Positions 1 through 9,330 of a stretch of DNA of 52,471 nt are shown here, piece after piece. The translations under genes were made by a program, and so were the position numbers. How positions within the stretch are numbered: the stretch's first letter is position 1; each line of letters begins with the position of its first letter. The notes beneath the pieces were generated by a model that saw nothing but the letters and a program-made list of their open reading frames with translations, was not told the DNA's origin and searched no databases. This DNA is from Halomonas elongata (lineage in GTDB: Bacteria; Pseudomonadota; Gammaproteobacteria; Pseudomonadales; Halomonadaceae), in the NCBI RefSeq assembly GCF_029081005.1, contig NZ_JAJQTQ010000025.1, positions 1 to 52,471 of the forward strand, in the 5' to 3' direction.

Positions 1-96
1 CCTGAGCCCCGTAAAGTACAGGACTCAGGCCTTGAGCGCCGGCTGAATGAACCGTCCAACGATTGGGGGTCAGTTCACTGTCGGGGTTCATGCTGC

Positions 97-138
97 CTTC
101 CAGCTTCCAGCTTCCAGCTTCCAGCTTCCAGCTTCCAG
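97..138. repeat. Heptamer array, 6 x CTTCCAG
   Basis: Six perfect tandem copies of CTTCCAG (AAGCTGG on the minus strand) lie 6 nt beyond the stop codon of the minus-strand gene ending at 145. The array is preceded on the plus strand by GGGGTTCATGCTGCC, which resembles the GGGGCATGTTGCC flank of the array at 41.85 kb and the GGGGCAGGATACTGCC flank of the array at 37.57 kb. I see no degenerate heptamer arm in positions 1-96, so a partner arm may be lost or lie outside the window. The rest of 1-96 holds only an imperfect stem (CCTGAG at 1-6 with CTCAGG at 24-29). Confidence 0.95.
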
Positions 139-144
139 CTTTCC

Positions 145-531
145 TTACTGCCCTGAATCCGGCCAGTCGATGGTTGCCTCGCTGCCGTCCGGCAGAACCT
201 GCAGGAAGGCGTCCGGGTCGTCGCCGGGCTGCCAGCCTCCAAGAGAGCAACGGACTTCGCAGTCGAGCCGGTTGGCGGCTTCGCGAGCGCAATCAGTATC
301 CGTCGTCCAGGGGGTGTCGGGGCTGTCGAACCACAGGCTGGCGAAGCCGTCGGCGGCCTTGGCCACCAGCAGAATGGCGATGGCATGACCGTTGCGCTGG
401 CCTTGCGTGCGCCAACGATGCTTGCCGGCCGAAGCCAGTGGCGGGGTGTCGAGGGTCTCGCCCAGCCAGGCGTTCAGCGCCTCGAGTTTGGCCTTGGCCA
501 GGTATATCTCGATGTCGGGATAAGCTTCCAT
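145..531 (-). CDS. Uncharacterised small protein downstream of dapE
   Basis: This is a 128-residue protein I do not recognise. It looks soluble and acidic, with no signal peptide or membrane segment, and it has several Trp residues and three Cys in the middle and C-terminal part. A good Shine-Dalgarno (GGAGAGAG) lies about 4 nt upstream of the ATG. It begins 23 nt after the dapE stop codon, so it is probably cotranscribed with the dap genes as the last gene of that run. A link to lysine or diaminopimelate synthesis would be inference from position only. The coding frame is well supported by codon usage, the ribosome site and the tight spacing. The function is unknown. Confidence 0.7.
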   Translation of the reverse strand: MEAYPDIEIYLAKAKLEALNAWLGETLDTPPLASAGKHRWRTQGQRNGHAIAILLVAKAADGFASLWFDSPDTPWTTDTDCAREAANRLDCEVRCSLGGWQPGDDPDAFLQVLPDGSEATIDWPDSGQ

Positions 532-554
532 GACTCTCTCCGGCTCGTTTCGGC

Positions 555-1730
555 TCAGGGCCGTGATGCACCGTTGATGAACAGGCGGGCGAGAACGGCC
601 TCATAGATCCGGCTCAGATCATCGAGGTCGGCGGCCAGGACGCGTTCGTCGACCTTGTGGATGGTGGCGTTGAGAGGCCCCAGTTCGACCACCTGGCTGC
701 CGAGGCTGGCGATGAAACGACCGTCCGAAGTGCCGCCGGAGGTGGATAGTGCGGGGCGTCGCGCCAGGACGTCCTCGACGCTGGCCAGGGCGGCGTCCAC
801 CAGCTCGCCCTCGGCGGTCAGGAAGGGCTCGCCGTTGAGGGTCCAGTCGATGTGGAAGTCCAGGTCGTGTGCCGCGAGGATGGCCTCGGTGCGCTGCCGT
901 AGTGCCTCGTGGGTGACTTCGGTGGAGTAGCGAAAGTTGAAGGTCGCCTCCACGTCACCGGGAATCACGTTGGTGGCCCCGGTGCCGGCACGCAGGTTGG
1001 AGATCTGGAAACTGGTGGCCGGGAAGAAGGCGTTGCCGCCGTCCCAGTGCTCGTGGACCAGGGCGTCCAGTGCCGGTGCGGCCTGGTGGATGGGATTGCG
1101 TGCCAGGTGGGGATAGGCCACGTGGCCCTGGATGCCGCGGACATGCAGGACGCCGCCAAGCGAACCACGGCGTCCGTTCTTGATGACGTCGCCGAGCCGG
1201 TCGGTGGAGGAGGGCTCGCCGACGATGCAGTAATCCAGGCGGTCGTGCGATTCGCGCAGGTGCTCGACCACCGCACGGGTGCCATCCACCGCCGGCCCTT
1301 CTTCGTCGGAGGTGATCAGGAAGGCGATGCGGCCGGGATGGTCCGGGTGTTCGGTGACGAAGCGTTCCACGGCGGTGAGCATGGCGGCCAGGCTGCCCTT
1401 CATGTCCGCCGCGCCGCGTCCGCACAGCATGCCGTCATCGTCGATGCGTGGCTCGAAGGGCGGATATTGCCAGTGAACCTCGGGGCCGCTGGGCACCACG
1501 TCGGTGTGGCCGGCGAATGCCAGTACCGGGCCGTGATGCCCATGCACGGCCCAGAAGTTTTCGACGTCGCCGAACGGTAGTCGCTCGATCTGGAAGCCGA
1601 GTCGGGCGAGGCGCTCGATCATCAGTTCCTGACAGCCCTGATCGTCGGGTGTGACGGAGGGGCGTCGCATGAGCTCCATGGCGAGCTCGAGCGTAGGGGA
1701 CAAGGTGTTGGCGGTCTCGGGTGAGGTCAT
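555..1730 (-). CDS. dapE: Succinyl-diaminopimelate desuccinylase
   Basis: A cytosolic M20-family dizinc hydrolase that cleaves N-succinyl-LL-2,6-diaminopimelate to succinate and LL-DAP, in the succinylase branch to lysine and peptidoglycan. The 391-residue protein has the expected metal and catalytic motifs: GHTDVVPSG (His75, Asp77), the AADMKGS segment (Asp109) and [10 protein letters not shown] (Glu143/Glu144), followed by the dimerisation insert and a C-terminal HKVDE segment with a metal-binding His. Length is close to the family norm of about 375-380. It follows dapD after a 49-nt gap that holds a strong UUCG hairpin. The ATG has only a weak Shine-Dalgarno (CCGGAAT), so coupling to dapD or RNA structure may matter. 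Confidence 0.97.
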   Translation of the reverse strand: MTSPETANTLSPTLELAMELMRRPSVTPDDQGCQELMIERLARLGFQIERLPFGDVENFWAVHGHHGPVLAFAGHTDVVPSGPEVHWQYPPFEPRIDDDGMLCGRGAADMKGSLAAMLTAVERFVTEHPDHPGRIAFLITSDEEGPAVDGTRAVVEHLRESHDRLDYCIVGEPSSTDRLGDVIKNGRRGSLGGVLHVRGIQGHVAYPHLARNPIHQAAPALDALVHEHWDGGNAFFPATSFQISNLRAGTGATNVIPGDVEATFNFRYSTEVTHEALRQRTEAILAAHDLDFHIDWTLNGEPFLTAEGELVDAALASVEDVLARRPALSTSGGTSDGRFIASLGSQVVELGPLNATIHKVDERVLAADLDDLSRIYEAVLARLFINGASRP

Positions 1731-1751
1731 GCGGGATTCCGGCAGGCCGGC

Positions 1752-1773
1752 CCCGGGCGCCGAAGCGCCCGGG
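1752..1773 (-). other. UUCG-capped RNA hairpin between dapD and dapE
   Basis: On the minus-strand transcript a perfect 9-bp stem CCCGGGCGC/GCGCCCGGG closes a UUCG tetraloop with the canonical C(UUCG)G pair. It begins 6 nt after the dapD stop and ends about 20 nt before dapE. No U-tract follows, so it is not an obvious intrinsic terminator. It more likely affects mRNA stability or differential dapD/dapE expression. Confidence 0.75.
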
Positions 1774-1779
1774 AACGAC

Positions 1780-2805
1780 TCAGTTGTGGGCGTGCAGCGC
1801 TTCGTTCAGGGCGATGGCGCTCTTGTTGGTCAGGCACTCGATGCGGCCATTCAGGGAATTGCGACGCAACAGTAGATCGTCCTGGCCGGCCAGTTCACGC
1901 GCGGCCACGGAGCGAACTTCCTTGCCCTGATCGTCGAGCAGGGTGACCTTGGCGCCGGCCGTGATGTAGAGACCGGCCTCGACGGTGCAGCGATCCCCCA
2001 GCGGAATGCCGATGCCGGCATTGGCACCGATCAGGCAGCCTTCGCCGACCTTGATGACGATGTTGCCGCCGCCGGACAGGGTGCCCATGGTGGAGCAGCC
2101 GCCACCGAGGTCGGAACCCTTGCCCACCAGCACGCCGGCGGAGATCCGGCCCTCGATCATGCCCGGGCCCTCGGCGCCGGCGTTGAAGTTGACAAAGCCT
2201 TCGTGCATCACCGTGGTGCCTTCGCCGAGGTAGGCGCCGAGGCGTACCCGGGCGGTATCGCCGATCCGCACGCCGGCGGGCACCACGTAGTCGGTCATCT
2301 TGGGGAACTTGTCGACGCAGTCCACCGAGAGAGTTCGACCCTCGAGGCGGGCCTTGAGTCGCCGTGCCGGCAGCTCTTCGATGTCGATGGCGCCCTCGTT
2401 GGTCCAGGCGGTGTTGCGCAGCAGCCCGAACATGCCGGTCAGGTCGGTGCCGTGAGGCTTGACCAGGCGGTGGGAGAGCAGGTGAAGCTTGAGGTAGACC
2501 TCGGGAGCGCTCTGGGGCGCGTCGTCTTCGGCGATGAAGGTGGCGACCAGGGGCCGCTGGCTCGCGGCCAGGGACTCGGCGAGCTCGGCCTGGGCATCAT
2601 GGCCGGCGGCCTTGAGCGCTTCGGCGAGCTTGGCGCAGTGCTCCGGCAGGAAGCTGACGGCGGCGTTGCCGGCGGGAGCATCCAGTACCTTGGCGGCGGC
2701 CTCGACCAGGCTGGCCTCGGGGTTCAGCAGAGGCGCCGGATAGTAGATTTCCAGCCAGTCGCCCTGGGTGTTCTGGGTGCCGATTCCGAGTGCAAAGCTG
2801 AGCAT
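1780..2805 (-). CDS. dapD: Tetrahydrodipicolinate N-succinyltransferase (long form)
   Basis: Transfers succinyl from succinyl-CoA to L-2,3,4,5-tetrahydrodipicolinate, the first step of the succinylase branch of DAP synthesis. The 341-residue protein is the long form seen in Pseudomonas-like bacteria, longer than the roughly 274-residue E. coli enzyme. It has an N-terminal domain of about 150 residues, then left-handed beta-helix hexapeptide repeats (about 180-290) including GARIG-like turns, [11 protein letters not shown] and [14 protein letters not shown]. Its start has an AGAGGA ribosome site. It sits between the ArsC-like gene and dapE in the same direction, which supports one operon. Confidence 0.96.
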   Translation of the reverse strand: MLSFALGIGTQNTQGDWLEIYYPAPLLNPEASLVEAAAKVLDAPAGNAAVSFLPEHCAKLAEALKAAGHDAQAELAESLAASQRPLVATFIAEDDAPQSAPEVYLKLHLLSHRLVKPHGTDLTGMFGLLRNTAWTNEGAIDIEELPARRLKARLEGRTLSVDCVDKFPKMTDYVVPAGVRIGDTARVRLGAYLGEGTTVMHEGFVNFNAGAEGPGMIEGRISAGVLVGKGSDLGGGCSTMGTLSGGGNIVIKVGEGCLIGANAGIGIPLGDRCTVEAGLYITAGAKVTLLDDQGKEVRSVAARELAGQDDLLLRRNSLNGRIECLTNKSAIALNEALHAHN

Positions 2806-2841
2806 GTGGGATCCTCTCGAGTGAAGAGGCGCCGGGGCGCC

Positions 2842-3180
2842 TCACAGGTTGTCGTAGTCGCCATCGCGGAAGCCGACGAGGATGTCGTCGCCAGTGTCCA
2901 GCAGTGGGCGCTTGAGCAGGGTGGGATTGGCCAGCATCAACTCGCGCGCCTTGTTGGCGTCGATATCGTCCTTGTCGGCATCGTCGAGCTGTCGCCAGGT
3001 GGTGCTGCGCCGGTTGAGCAGGGTCATGACCGGGACGTGCTCGAGAATGTGTTCGAGCAATGCCGCGGAAAGGCCGTCTTCGCGCAGGTCATGAGTCTGA
3101 AAGGGAATGCCCTTGCCTTCCAGTGCCTTGCGGGCGCGACGGCAGGTGTCGCAGTTCTTGATCATCATCAGCGTCATCAT
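2842..3180 (-). CDS. ArsC/Spx-type thioredoxin-fold protein
   Basis: A 112-residue protein of the ArsC/Spx/YffB superfamily. The N-terminal NCDTCRRARK segment carries a CxxC (Cys10, Cys13) where the family has its active Cys. A central TLLNRRSTTWRQL segment and a C-terminal LLKRPLLDTGDDILVGF segment match the family pattern. Its start ATG overlaps the dapC stop (ATGA), so translation is coupled to dapC. A homologue beside dap genes is common in gammaproteobacteria as far as I recall, but its substrate is unknown. I do not call it arsenate reductase. A role as a small redox partner or regulator is inference. Confidence 0.85.
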   Translation of the reverse strand: MMTLMMIKNCDTCRRARKALEGKGIPFQTHDLREDGLSAALLEHILEHVPVMTLLNRRSTTWRQLDDADKDDIDANKARELMLANPTLLKRPLLDTGDDILVGFRDGDYDNL

Positions 3181-4394
3181 GGTGTCGTCTCCCGGCTGAC
3201 GGTTTGCTCGATCAGGTGGCGCATTCGCATCGCCGCTTGAGTGGTGGCGTCCAGGTCGTCGACCAGGGCCAGGCGTATCCGGCCGGCGCCGGGGTTGTCA
3301 CCGCCGGTGCCGGGCCGACCCATGTAGCTTCCCGGCAGTACGCTGACGTGCTGCTCGGCGTACAGCGCTCGGGTGAAGGCCTCGTCATCGCCGCCCGGCA
3401 CCGCGGGCCAGAGATAGAAACTGGCCTCGGGGGTGGGGAAATCCATCACCGGGGCGAGGATATCGGTCACCGCCGCGAACTTCTCCCGATAGGCGTCGCG
3501 GTTGGCGCGAACGTGCGCCTCGTCGCGCCAGGCAACGATGGAGGCGCGTTGCAGGGGAAGCGACATGGCGCAACCATGATAGGTGCGATAGCGGCGAAAG
3601 GCCGAGATCAGGTCGGCATCGCCGGCCACGAAGCCCGAGCGTAGTCCCGGCAGGTTGGAGCGCTTGGACAGCGAATGGAAGACCAGGCAGCGTCGGTAGT
3701 CCTGGCGACCGAGTCTCGCACAGGCTTCCAGCAATCCAGGCGGTGGGGCGGACTCGTCCAGATAGAGCTCCGAATAGCATTCGTCGGCGGCAACGATGAA
3801 ATCATGCTCGTCCGCCAGTCGAATCAGGCGCTCGAGATCCTCGAGCGGGGTCACCGCGCCGGTGGGGTTGCCCGGCGAACAGACGAAGACGATCTGTACC
3901 TCGCGCCAGGTCTCGGCCGACACGGCCTCCAGGTCGGGCCGGAAGTCGTGCTCGGCTCGGCAGTCCAGGGTGAGCGTCGTGCCGCCGGCCAGCAGGGTCG
4001 CCCCCTCGTAGATCTGATAGAAGGGGTTGGGCACGGCCACCCGCGCGGGGCGGGTCCGATCCAGGGCGGCCTGGACGAAGGCGAAGATCGCTTCCCGCGT
4101 ACCGTTGACCGGCAGTACCTGGTGATCGGCATCGAGGGCCTGGAGACCGAAGCGTCGGACCGTCCAGTCGGCGATGGCGTCGCGCAGCTCGGCGAGCCCG
4201 CCGGTGGCCGGGTAGAAGGCCATTTCGTGACGCTGATCGGCGAGGGCCTGCAGCGCGCCATCGAAGGGCGCGTGACGGGGTTCGCCGATGGTCAGCGGGA
4301 TATGGGCCAGCGACTCGGGCGGTGTGAGGCCTGCCTTGAGGGCGGCGAGTCGCTCGAACGGATAGGGTTGGAGCGCGTCGAGGTCGGGGTTCAT
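3177..4394 (-). CDS. dapC: Succinyldiaminopimelate transaminase
   Basis: A PLP-dependent fold-type I aminotransferase that converts N-succinyl-L-2-amino-6-ketopimelate to N-succinyl-LL-DAP, the step between DapD and DapE. The 405-residue protein shows the SPGNPTGAV substrate/PLP loop, a PLP-binding Asp in AADECYSELY and the Schiff-base Lys in HSLSKRSNLPGLRSGF. Its position directly beside dapD and dapE makes DapC the best of several possible aminotransferase identities. A strong promoter lies upstream and the next gene overlaps by ATGA. Substrate assignment rests on context plus family resemblance. Confidence 0.92.
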   Translation of the reverse strand: MNPDLDALQPYPFERLAALKAGLTPPESLAHIPLTIGEPRHAPFDGALQALADQRHEMAFYPATGGLAELRDAIADWTVRRFGLQALDADHQVLPVNGTREAIFAFVQAALDRTRPARVAVPNPFYQIYEGATLLAGGTTLTLDCRAEHDFRPDLEAVSAETWREVQIVFVCSPGNPTGAVTPLEDLERLIRLADEHDFIVAADECYSELYLDESAPPPGLLEACARLGRQDYRRCLVFHSLSKRSNLPGLRSGFVAGDADLISAFRRYRTYHGCAMSLPLQRASIVAWRDEAHVRANRDAYREKFAAVTDILAPVMDFPTPEASFYLWPAVPGGDDEAFTRALYAEQHVSVLPGSYMGRPGTGGDNPGAGRIRLALVDDLDATTQAAMRMRHLIEQTVSRETTP

Positions 4395-4460
4395 GGGTGT
4401 CCAGTCGGGCCGTGATCGGCGTTGTGTTATGTCGTGTCGCGTCGCGCGGGCAGGACGCCG

Positions 4461-4489
4461 ATTATAGGGAAGCCCCGGGGACGCCTCAA
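4461..4489 (-). promoter_or_regulatory. Sigma70-type promoter for dapC-arsC-like-dapD-dapE
   Basis: On the minus strand, TTGAGG (4489-4484), a 17-bp spacer and a perfect TATAAT (4466-4461) lie about 67 bp upstream of the dapC ATG. The -35 overlaps a small inverted repeat GCCTC-N4-GAGGC (4483-4496). The 234-bp gap between glnD and dapC also contains a GACGCC-N4-GGCGTC hairpin after the glnD stop, without a clear U-tract. Confidence 0.65.
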
Positions 4490-4628
4490 ACGAGGCACTC
4501 AGCCGGGCCGAGCTATCGCGCTCGTCTTGCCGCTCGGGGCTGCCCCGTCGACAGGCCTTCGAGGCGGCGCGGTGCCTCCAGCCGACGCCCTGTGGCGTCC
4601 CTCTCCGTATCCACTGCGATGGTCCTGC

Positions 4629-7310
4629 TCAGCCGCTGACGCTGAGCACCTCGATCAGCCGCTCGCGCAGTCGGCGCTGACGTTCGGCGTCGGTGAGCGG
4701 CCGACCAGCCTTGTCGGTGATGAAGAAGACGTCTTCGACACGTTCGCCCAGGGTGGCGATCTTGGCCGCCGAGAGGGCGATGTCCTGCTCCATGAAGATG
4801 CGACCGACGCGCGCCAGCAGCCCCGGGCGGTCCGGCGCGGTAAGCTCGAGCAGGGTGCGCTCGTTGGCCGGGTCCTGGCGGATGATGACCTCGGTGGGCA
4901 CACGAAAATGCTTGAGCTGTCTCGGCGTGTGCCGCGTGACGATCTGTGGGTAGTCGTCGGGATCGTCGAGCTCTTCGACCAGGTGGCGGCGGATTTCCTC
5001 CAGTCGACCGGGCTCGCGAATGGCGTGGCCATGGTCGTCGAGGACGATGAAGGTATTGAGGGTCCAGTCGTTGCTCGAGGTGGCGATGCGGGCGTCGTGG
5101 ATCGACAGCCCCAATTGCTCCATGGCCGCCGAGGTGGCGGCGAAAAGATCGTCCACCGAACGGGTATGGATGAATACCTTGGTGCCGCCTTCGGCCATGT
5201 CGGCGGTAGGGGCGCTGACCAGGATCAGCGGCAGGTCGCTGCCGTCGTGGGCGAGGATGCCCTGGGTCTGCCAGGCGATCTCGCTGGGGGCGTACTGCAG
5301 GAAGTAGTCCTCGCCCAGCGATGCCCAGAGTCGATCGACGCGCGTCATGTCGGCACCGACCGTGCTCAGCAGGGAGTGAGCCTCGTCCCGTGTCTCGCGG
5401 ACCGAGTCGTCGCGCTCCATGGGGTTCTCCAGGCCACGACGCAGGGCGCGCTTGGTCTCGCCGTGGAGCTGGCGCAGCAGGGAGGCTCGCCAGCCGTTCC
5501 ACAGCGTCGGATTGGTGGCGTTGATGTCGGCCACCGTCAGCACATAGAGGTAATCGAGATGGGTCTCGTCGCCGACGCTGCGGGCGAAGTCGCTGATCAC
5601 CTCGGGGTCGGTGATGTCACGCTTCTGGGCCACCATGGACATCAGCAGGTGATGTTCGACCAGCCAGCTCACCAGACGGGTATCGCGCTCCGGCAGATCA
5701 TGCTCCCGGGCGAAGGTCTCGACATCCCGGGCGCCGATCAGGGAGTGGTCGCCGCCGCGTCCCTTGCCGATGTCGTGAAACAGACCGGCGATCCACAACA
5801 GGTCCAGCCGGGGCAGTTGCTGCACCAGCTCGGCCGCCACGGGGAAGCTCTCGCGGGCATTGGGCTTGCGGAAGCCATGGATGCATTTCAGCAGTCGCAG
5901 GGTATGAGCATCCACGGTGTAGATATGGAAGAGGTCGTGCTGCATCAGGCCCACCGCCTGGCCAAAGACCGGCAGGTACTTGCCGAGCACACCGTAGCGG
6001 TTCATGCGCCGGAGCTGGCGGGCGACATTGCCGCTGGAACGCAACAGCGCCATGAACAGGCGTTGGTGATGAGGGTCGGCGCGATAACGATCGTCGATCA
6101 GATGGCGATGGTCGCGAATCAGGCGAATGGTATCGGCGCGCACGCCCTCGATCTCGGGGTGCTCGGCCATCAGCAGAAAGAGTTCCAGCAGTGCCGAGGG
6201 CGACTCCTGGAACAATGCCCGGTAACGCGCCTGGATATAGCCGCCCTTGATCTCGAAGCGATCGTTGAGAGGGATGGTCTCGAACGACTCCCCCCCGTGC
6301 AGGATGGCTTCGTCGAAGTGCTGCAGCAGCATGTCGTTGAGCCTGGCGAGCGCGGTGACGTGTCGGTAGTAGCGTTTCATGAACTGTTCGACGGCCAGGC
6401 GTTCCGGCGTGTCGTGATAGCCGAACAGTTCGGCGATGGTGCGCTGGTGATCGAACAGCAGACGGTCCTCGGCGCGTCCGCTGAGCATGTGCAACGCATA
6501 GCGCACCTGCCACAGGAAGGCCTGGCCCTGGCTGAGGATGTGCAGCTCGGCGTCGTTCATGAAGCCATGGGCGACCAGATCTTCGTAGCGCTGGGTGGAG
6601 AAGTGTCGCTTGGCCACCCAGCCGATCATCTGGATATCGCGCAGCCCGCCCGGCGAGCTCTTGATGTTGGGCTCCAGGTGGTACTCGGAATTGTTGAAGC
6701 GATAGTGGCGGCTGATCTGCTCCTGCCACTTGGCCTCGAAGAAGTGGTCCGCCGGCCATAGCCGGTCCGGCGACAACCGTTGCTGCATGGCCTCGCGCAG
6801 CCGTTCCGGGCCGGCCAGGGTGCGGGTCTCGATCAGATTGGTGATCACCGTGACGTCGGCGGCCGCTTCGCGGGAGCAATCCGAGAGCGAGCGCACGCTA
6901 TGACCGATCTCCAGGCCAATGTCCCAGAGGAAGGTGATGAAGGCCGTCAATGGTTCCCGGTAGGCTGAGTCATCGTCTTCTTCGAGCAGCAGCAGCAGGT
7001 CGATGTCCGAATGCGGATGCAGTTCGCCCCGACCATAGCCACCCACGGCGAGCAGGGCGATGCCATCGTCGGGCCAGTCATGCTGCTCCCAGGCGATCGC
7101 CAGCAGGTGATCCAGGCAGCGGGCGCGGCCATGTACCAGGTCGCGGATGTCGGCGCCGGCGCGGAAGCGTTCGTCGAGCCTTGCCTGGATCTCGTCCAGC
7201 GCGGCCTTGAAGGGGGCGATGGGCGAGCGACTGCCGCCGAGCTCGGTACGGAATTTCTCGATGTCGAACAGCGACTCGTCGGGCTCGAAACGGTAGTGGT
7301 GGAGCAGCAT
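4629..7310 (-). CDS. glnD: Bifunctional PII uridylyltransferase/uridylyl-removing enzyme
   Basis: The glutamine sensor that uridylylates and deuridylylates PII proteins to control nitrogen assimilation. The 893-residue protein has the full architecture: a nucleotidyltransferase motif GGYGRGEL at about 90-97 with DIDLL at 102-106, an HD hydrolase domain with HDIGKGRGGDHS near residue 511, and two C-terminal ACT domains (about 700-790 and 810-890). I chose the ATG at 7310, 11 nt after the map stop, because the protein then begins MLLHHYRFEP. An in-frame ORF runs a further 67 codons upstream, but that part is antisense-like sequence inside map. The ribosome site is weak, which fits coupling to map. 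Confidence 0.96.
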   Translation of the reverse strand: MLLHHYRFEPDESLFDIEKFRTELGGSRSPIAPFKAALDEIQARLDERFRAGADIRDLVHGRARCLDHLLAIAWEQHDWPDDGIALLAVGGYGRGELHPHSDIDLLLLLEEDDDSAYREPLTAFITFLWDIGLEIGHSVRSLSDCSREAAADVTVITNLIETRTLAGPERLREAMQQRLSPDRLWPADHFFEAKWQEQISRHYRFNNSEYHLEPNIKSSPGGLRDIQMIGWVAKRHFSTQRYEDLVAHGFMNDAELHILSQGQAFLWQVRYALHMLSGRAEDRLLFDHQRTIAELFGYHDTPERLAVEQFMKRYYRHVTALARLNDMLLQHFDEAILHGGESFETIPLNDRFEIKGGYIQARYRALFQESPSALLELFLLMAEHPEIEGVRADTIRLIRDHRHLIDDRYRADPHHQRLFMALLRSSGNVARQLRRMNRYGVLGKYLPVFGQAVGLMQHDLFHIYTVDAHTLRLLKCIHGFRKPNARESFPVAAELVQQLPRLDLLWIAGLFHDIGKGRGGDHSLIGARDVETFAREHDLPERDTRLVSWLVEHHLLMSMVAQKRDITDPEVISDFARSVGDETHLDYLYVLTVADINATNPTLWNGWRASLLRQLHGETKRALRRGLENPMERDDSVRETRDEAHSLLSTVGADMTRVDRLWASLGEDYFLQYAPSEIAWQTQGILAHDGSDLPLILVSAPTADMAEGGTKVFIHTRSVDDLFAATSAAMEQLGLSIHDARIATSSNDWTLNTFIVLDDHGHAIREPGRLEEIRRHLVEELDDPDDYPQIVTRHTPRQLKHFRVPTEVIIRQDPANERTLLELTAPDRPGLLARVGRIFMEQDIALSAAKIATLGERVEDVFFITDKAGRPLTDAERQRRLRERLIEVLSVSG

Positions 7311-7321
7311 GATGGGCCGAC

Positions 7322-8113
7322 TCAGCGGTCGAGGAACGAGAGGTCTTCGTCGCGACGCGCGGTGAGGACCTCCACGCCGGTGGCGGTGACCAGCAGGGTA
7401 TGCTCCCACTGGGCGGTGAGCCCCTTGTCCTTGGTCACGGCGGTCCAGCCATCCCGGAGCACCTTGGTGCGGTGGTCGCCGACGTTGATCATCGGCTCGA
7501 TGGTGAAGCACATGCCTTCGGCGAGGGTGATGTCTGCCTCGGGGGCATAGCCATCGTAGTGCAGGATCTGCGGGTCCTCGTGGAAGCCGGCGCCGATGCC
7601 GTGTCCACAGAAGTCGCGTACCACCGAGTAGCCGTTGGTCTCGGCATGCTGCTGGATGACGCGGGCCAGGTCGGAGAGCCGCACCCCAGGCCGCACTGCG
7701 GCGATGCTATGGTATAGGCACTCCTGGGTGACACGGCACAGTCGCTCGCCCTGGATGGTCTCGCCGACGATGAACATCATGCTGGAGTCGCCGTGATAGC
7801 CGGCGGCGGTCTTCACCGTGATGTCGATGTTCATGATGTCGCCTTTCTTCAGCTTCTTGGCGTCATCGGGGATGCCGTGGCAGACCACGTGATTGATCGA
7901 GGTGCAGATCGACTTGGGAAAGCCGTGGTAGTTCAGCGGGGCGGGGGTGGAGCCCAGCTCGTCGACGATATAGTCGTGGCAGCGCCGGTCGAGCTCACCG
8001 GTGCTGACGCCGGCCTGCACATGGGGAGTGATCATTTCCAGCACACTGGCGGCCTGTCGGCCCGCCTCGCGCATCTTCTCGATCTCGTCGGGCGTCTTGA
8101 TGGGTACGTTCAT
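7322..8113 (-). CDS. map: Type I methionine aminopeptidase
   Basis: A cytosolic dinuclear-metal M24A peptidase that removes the initiator Met from nascent proteins. The 263-residue length is standard. Seen motifs include the substrate-pocket [14 protein letters not shown] segment, the metal Asp in [15 protein letters not shown], the [12 protein letters not shown] segment with metal His, FTIEPMI with metal Glu and QWEHTLLV with the last metal Glu. It is divergent from rpsB, the usual map/rpsB arrangement, and is followed by glnD after 11 nt. Confidence 0.97.
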   Translation of the reverse strand: MNVPIKTPDEIEKMREAGRQAASVLEMITPHVQAGVSTGELDRRCHDYIVDELGSTPAPLNYHGFPKSICTSINHVVCHGIPDDAKKLKKGDIMNIDITVKTAAGYHGDSSMMFIVGETIQGERLCRVTQECLYHSIAAVRPGVRLSDLARVIQQHAETNGYSVVRDFCGHGIGAGFHEDPQILHYDGYAPEADITLAEGMCFTIEPMINVGDHRTKVLRDGWTAVTKDKGLTAQWEHTLLVTATGVEVLTARRDEDLSFLDR

Positions 8114-8183
8114 GGAAGCTCGGATTCAGGGGTGGCATCGCCGCCAACAACGTGCCGGTCACGGTGGAGGGACGTCGGGCGAC

Positions 8184-8212
8184 TTCATCTCGAAGGTAAT
8201 CCATGGTATAAA
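8184..8212 (+). promoter_or_regulatory. rpsB promoter with GC-rich discriminator; 5' leader to 8410
   Basis: TATAAA at 8207-8212 has an extended -10 TG one base upstream (8204-8205). A poor -35 (TTCATC, 8184-8189) is spaced 17 bp away. The sequence right after the -10 is GC-rich (GCTGCGCGCC), as expected for a stringently controlled ribosomal protein promoter. A start near 8219 gives a leader of about 190 nt before rpsB. S2 autoregulation through such a leader is known in enterobacteria, but I did not identify the conserved structure here. The remaining 8114-8183 should hold the map promoter, for which I see no clear consensus. Confidence 0.5.
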
Positions 8213-8410
8213 GCTGCGCGCCTTCCTGCAATCGCCGATCCTGCTCGTCCCCAAGGTGTCGAGTGGCCATACGGTCGGAGGGCGTCAATACACACGCAAC
8301 GCCTTGAAAACACACATGCACCGGCACATGGTCCCGGGTGCCGTCGGCGCGACCGGCGGTCGGATCCATGGGGTGCATGGAGGCCTAACCCGATTTTCCA
8401 GGAGTCATCC

Positions 8411-9163
8411 ATGGCACATGTCAACATGCGTGACCTGCTGAAGGCAGGCGCTCACTTCGGTCACCAGACCCGTTACTGGAACCCGAAGATGGGCAAGTAC
8501 ATCTTCGGCGCACGTAACAAGATTCACATCATCAACCTCGAGCATACGCTTCCGGCTCTGAACGAGGCTATCGATGTGGTCGAGAAAATGGCGGCCGCGA
8601 ACAACAAGATCCTGTTCGTGGGCACCAAGCGCAGCGCCAGCAAGATCGTCAAGGAAGAAGCCAACCGCGTCGGCCAGTCGTTCGTCAACCATCGCTGGCT
8701 GGGCGGCATGCTGACCAACTTCAAGACGATTCGTCAGTCCATCAAGCGCCTGCGCGAACTCGAGACCATGCACGAGGACGGCACTTTCGAGAAGCTGACC
8801 AAGAAGGAAGTGCTGATGGCGACTCGCGAGCAGGACAAGCTCGAGCGTTCCATCGGTGGTATCAAGAACATGGGTGGCCTGCCCGATGCGCTGTTCGTGG
8901 TCGACGTCGATCATGAGCGGATCGCCATCAACGAGGCGAACAAGTTGGGCATTCCGGTCATCGGTGTGGTGGATACCAACTCCGATCCGGATGGCGTCGA
9001 CTACGTGATCCCGGGCAACGATGACTCCATCCGCGCCATTCAGATCTACGTCAAGGCCGTCGCCGATGCCTGCGCCCGTGCGAAGGAAGGCCGTCCCGAC
9101 GAATTCGTCGAGGTCACCGAGGAAAGCGCTGGCGACGACGACGCCGCCACCGCTGCCGAGTGA
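8411..9163 (+). CDS. rpsB: 30S ribosomal protein S2
   Basis: The 250-residue S2 protein of the small ribosomal subunit begins [20 protein letters not shown], the family signature, and includes the [17 protein letters not shown] and [15 protein letters not shown] segments. Its C-terminus is acidic (about 225-250). The ATG follows a GGAG ribosome site by 7 nt. An in-frame ORF extends well upstream but covers the leader and the map promoter region, so it is not coding. It is followed by tsf after 167 nt holding two hairpins. Confidence 0.98.
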   Translation: MAHVNMRDLLKAGAHFGHQTRYWNPKMGKYIFGARNKIHIINLEHTLPALNEAIDVVEKMAAANNKILFVGTKRSASKIVKEEANRVGQSFVNHRWLGGMLTNFKTIRQSIKRLRELETMHEDGTFEKLTKKEVLMATREQDKLERSIGGIKNMGGLPDALFVVDVDHERIAINEANKLGIPVIGVVDTNSDPDGVDYVIPGNDDSIRAIQIYVKAVADACARAKEGRPDEFVEVTEESAGDDDAATAAE

Positions 9164-9226
9164 TCGAGCGCCCGGCAGGGCCGTGAATATCGCGCCGCTT
9201 GTCGGCGATCCGTCGCCGTGACGGCA

Positions 9227-9279
9227 CAAGGGGGCTCCGGCCCCCTTGCTTGCGCCCCGGGGCGGAAACGGGTTCCGCC
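9227..9279 (+). other. Two hairpins in the rpsB-tsf intergenic region
   Basis: CAAGGGGG (9227-9234) pairs with CCCCCTTG (9241-9248) around a 6-nt loop, and GGCGGAA (9261-9267) pairs with TTCCGCC (9273-9279) around a 5-nt loop. Neither is followed by a run of T. They could act as a partial attenuator or processing site that lowers tsf relative to rpsB; that role is inferred. Confidence 0.6.
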
Positions 9280-9330
9280 GGGTTTGCCCGGCCCCCATCT
9301 TCCAGGTCGAACCATTCAGAGGACACTACC

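Noticed and set aside
7311..7511. Upstream extension of glnD by 67 codons
   Set aside because: It overlaps map in another frame, has low-complexity Arg/His/Gly composition, and the protein from 7310 already matches the GlnD N-terminus.
8114..8410. Coding sequence upstream of rpsB in the same frame
   Set aside because: The region contains the rpsB promoter with its GC-rich discriminator and the map upstream region. S2 begins at [13 protein letters not shown].
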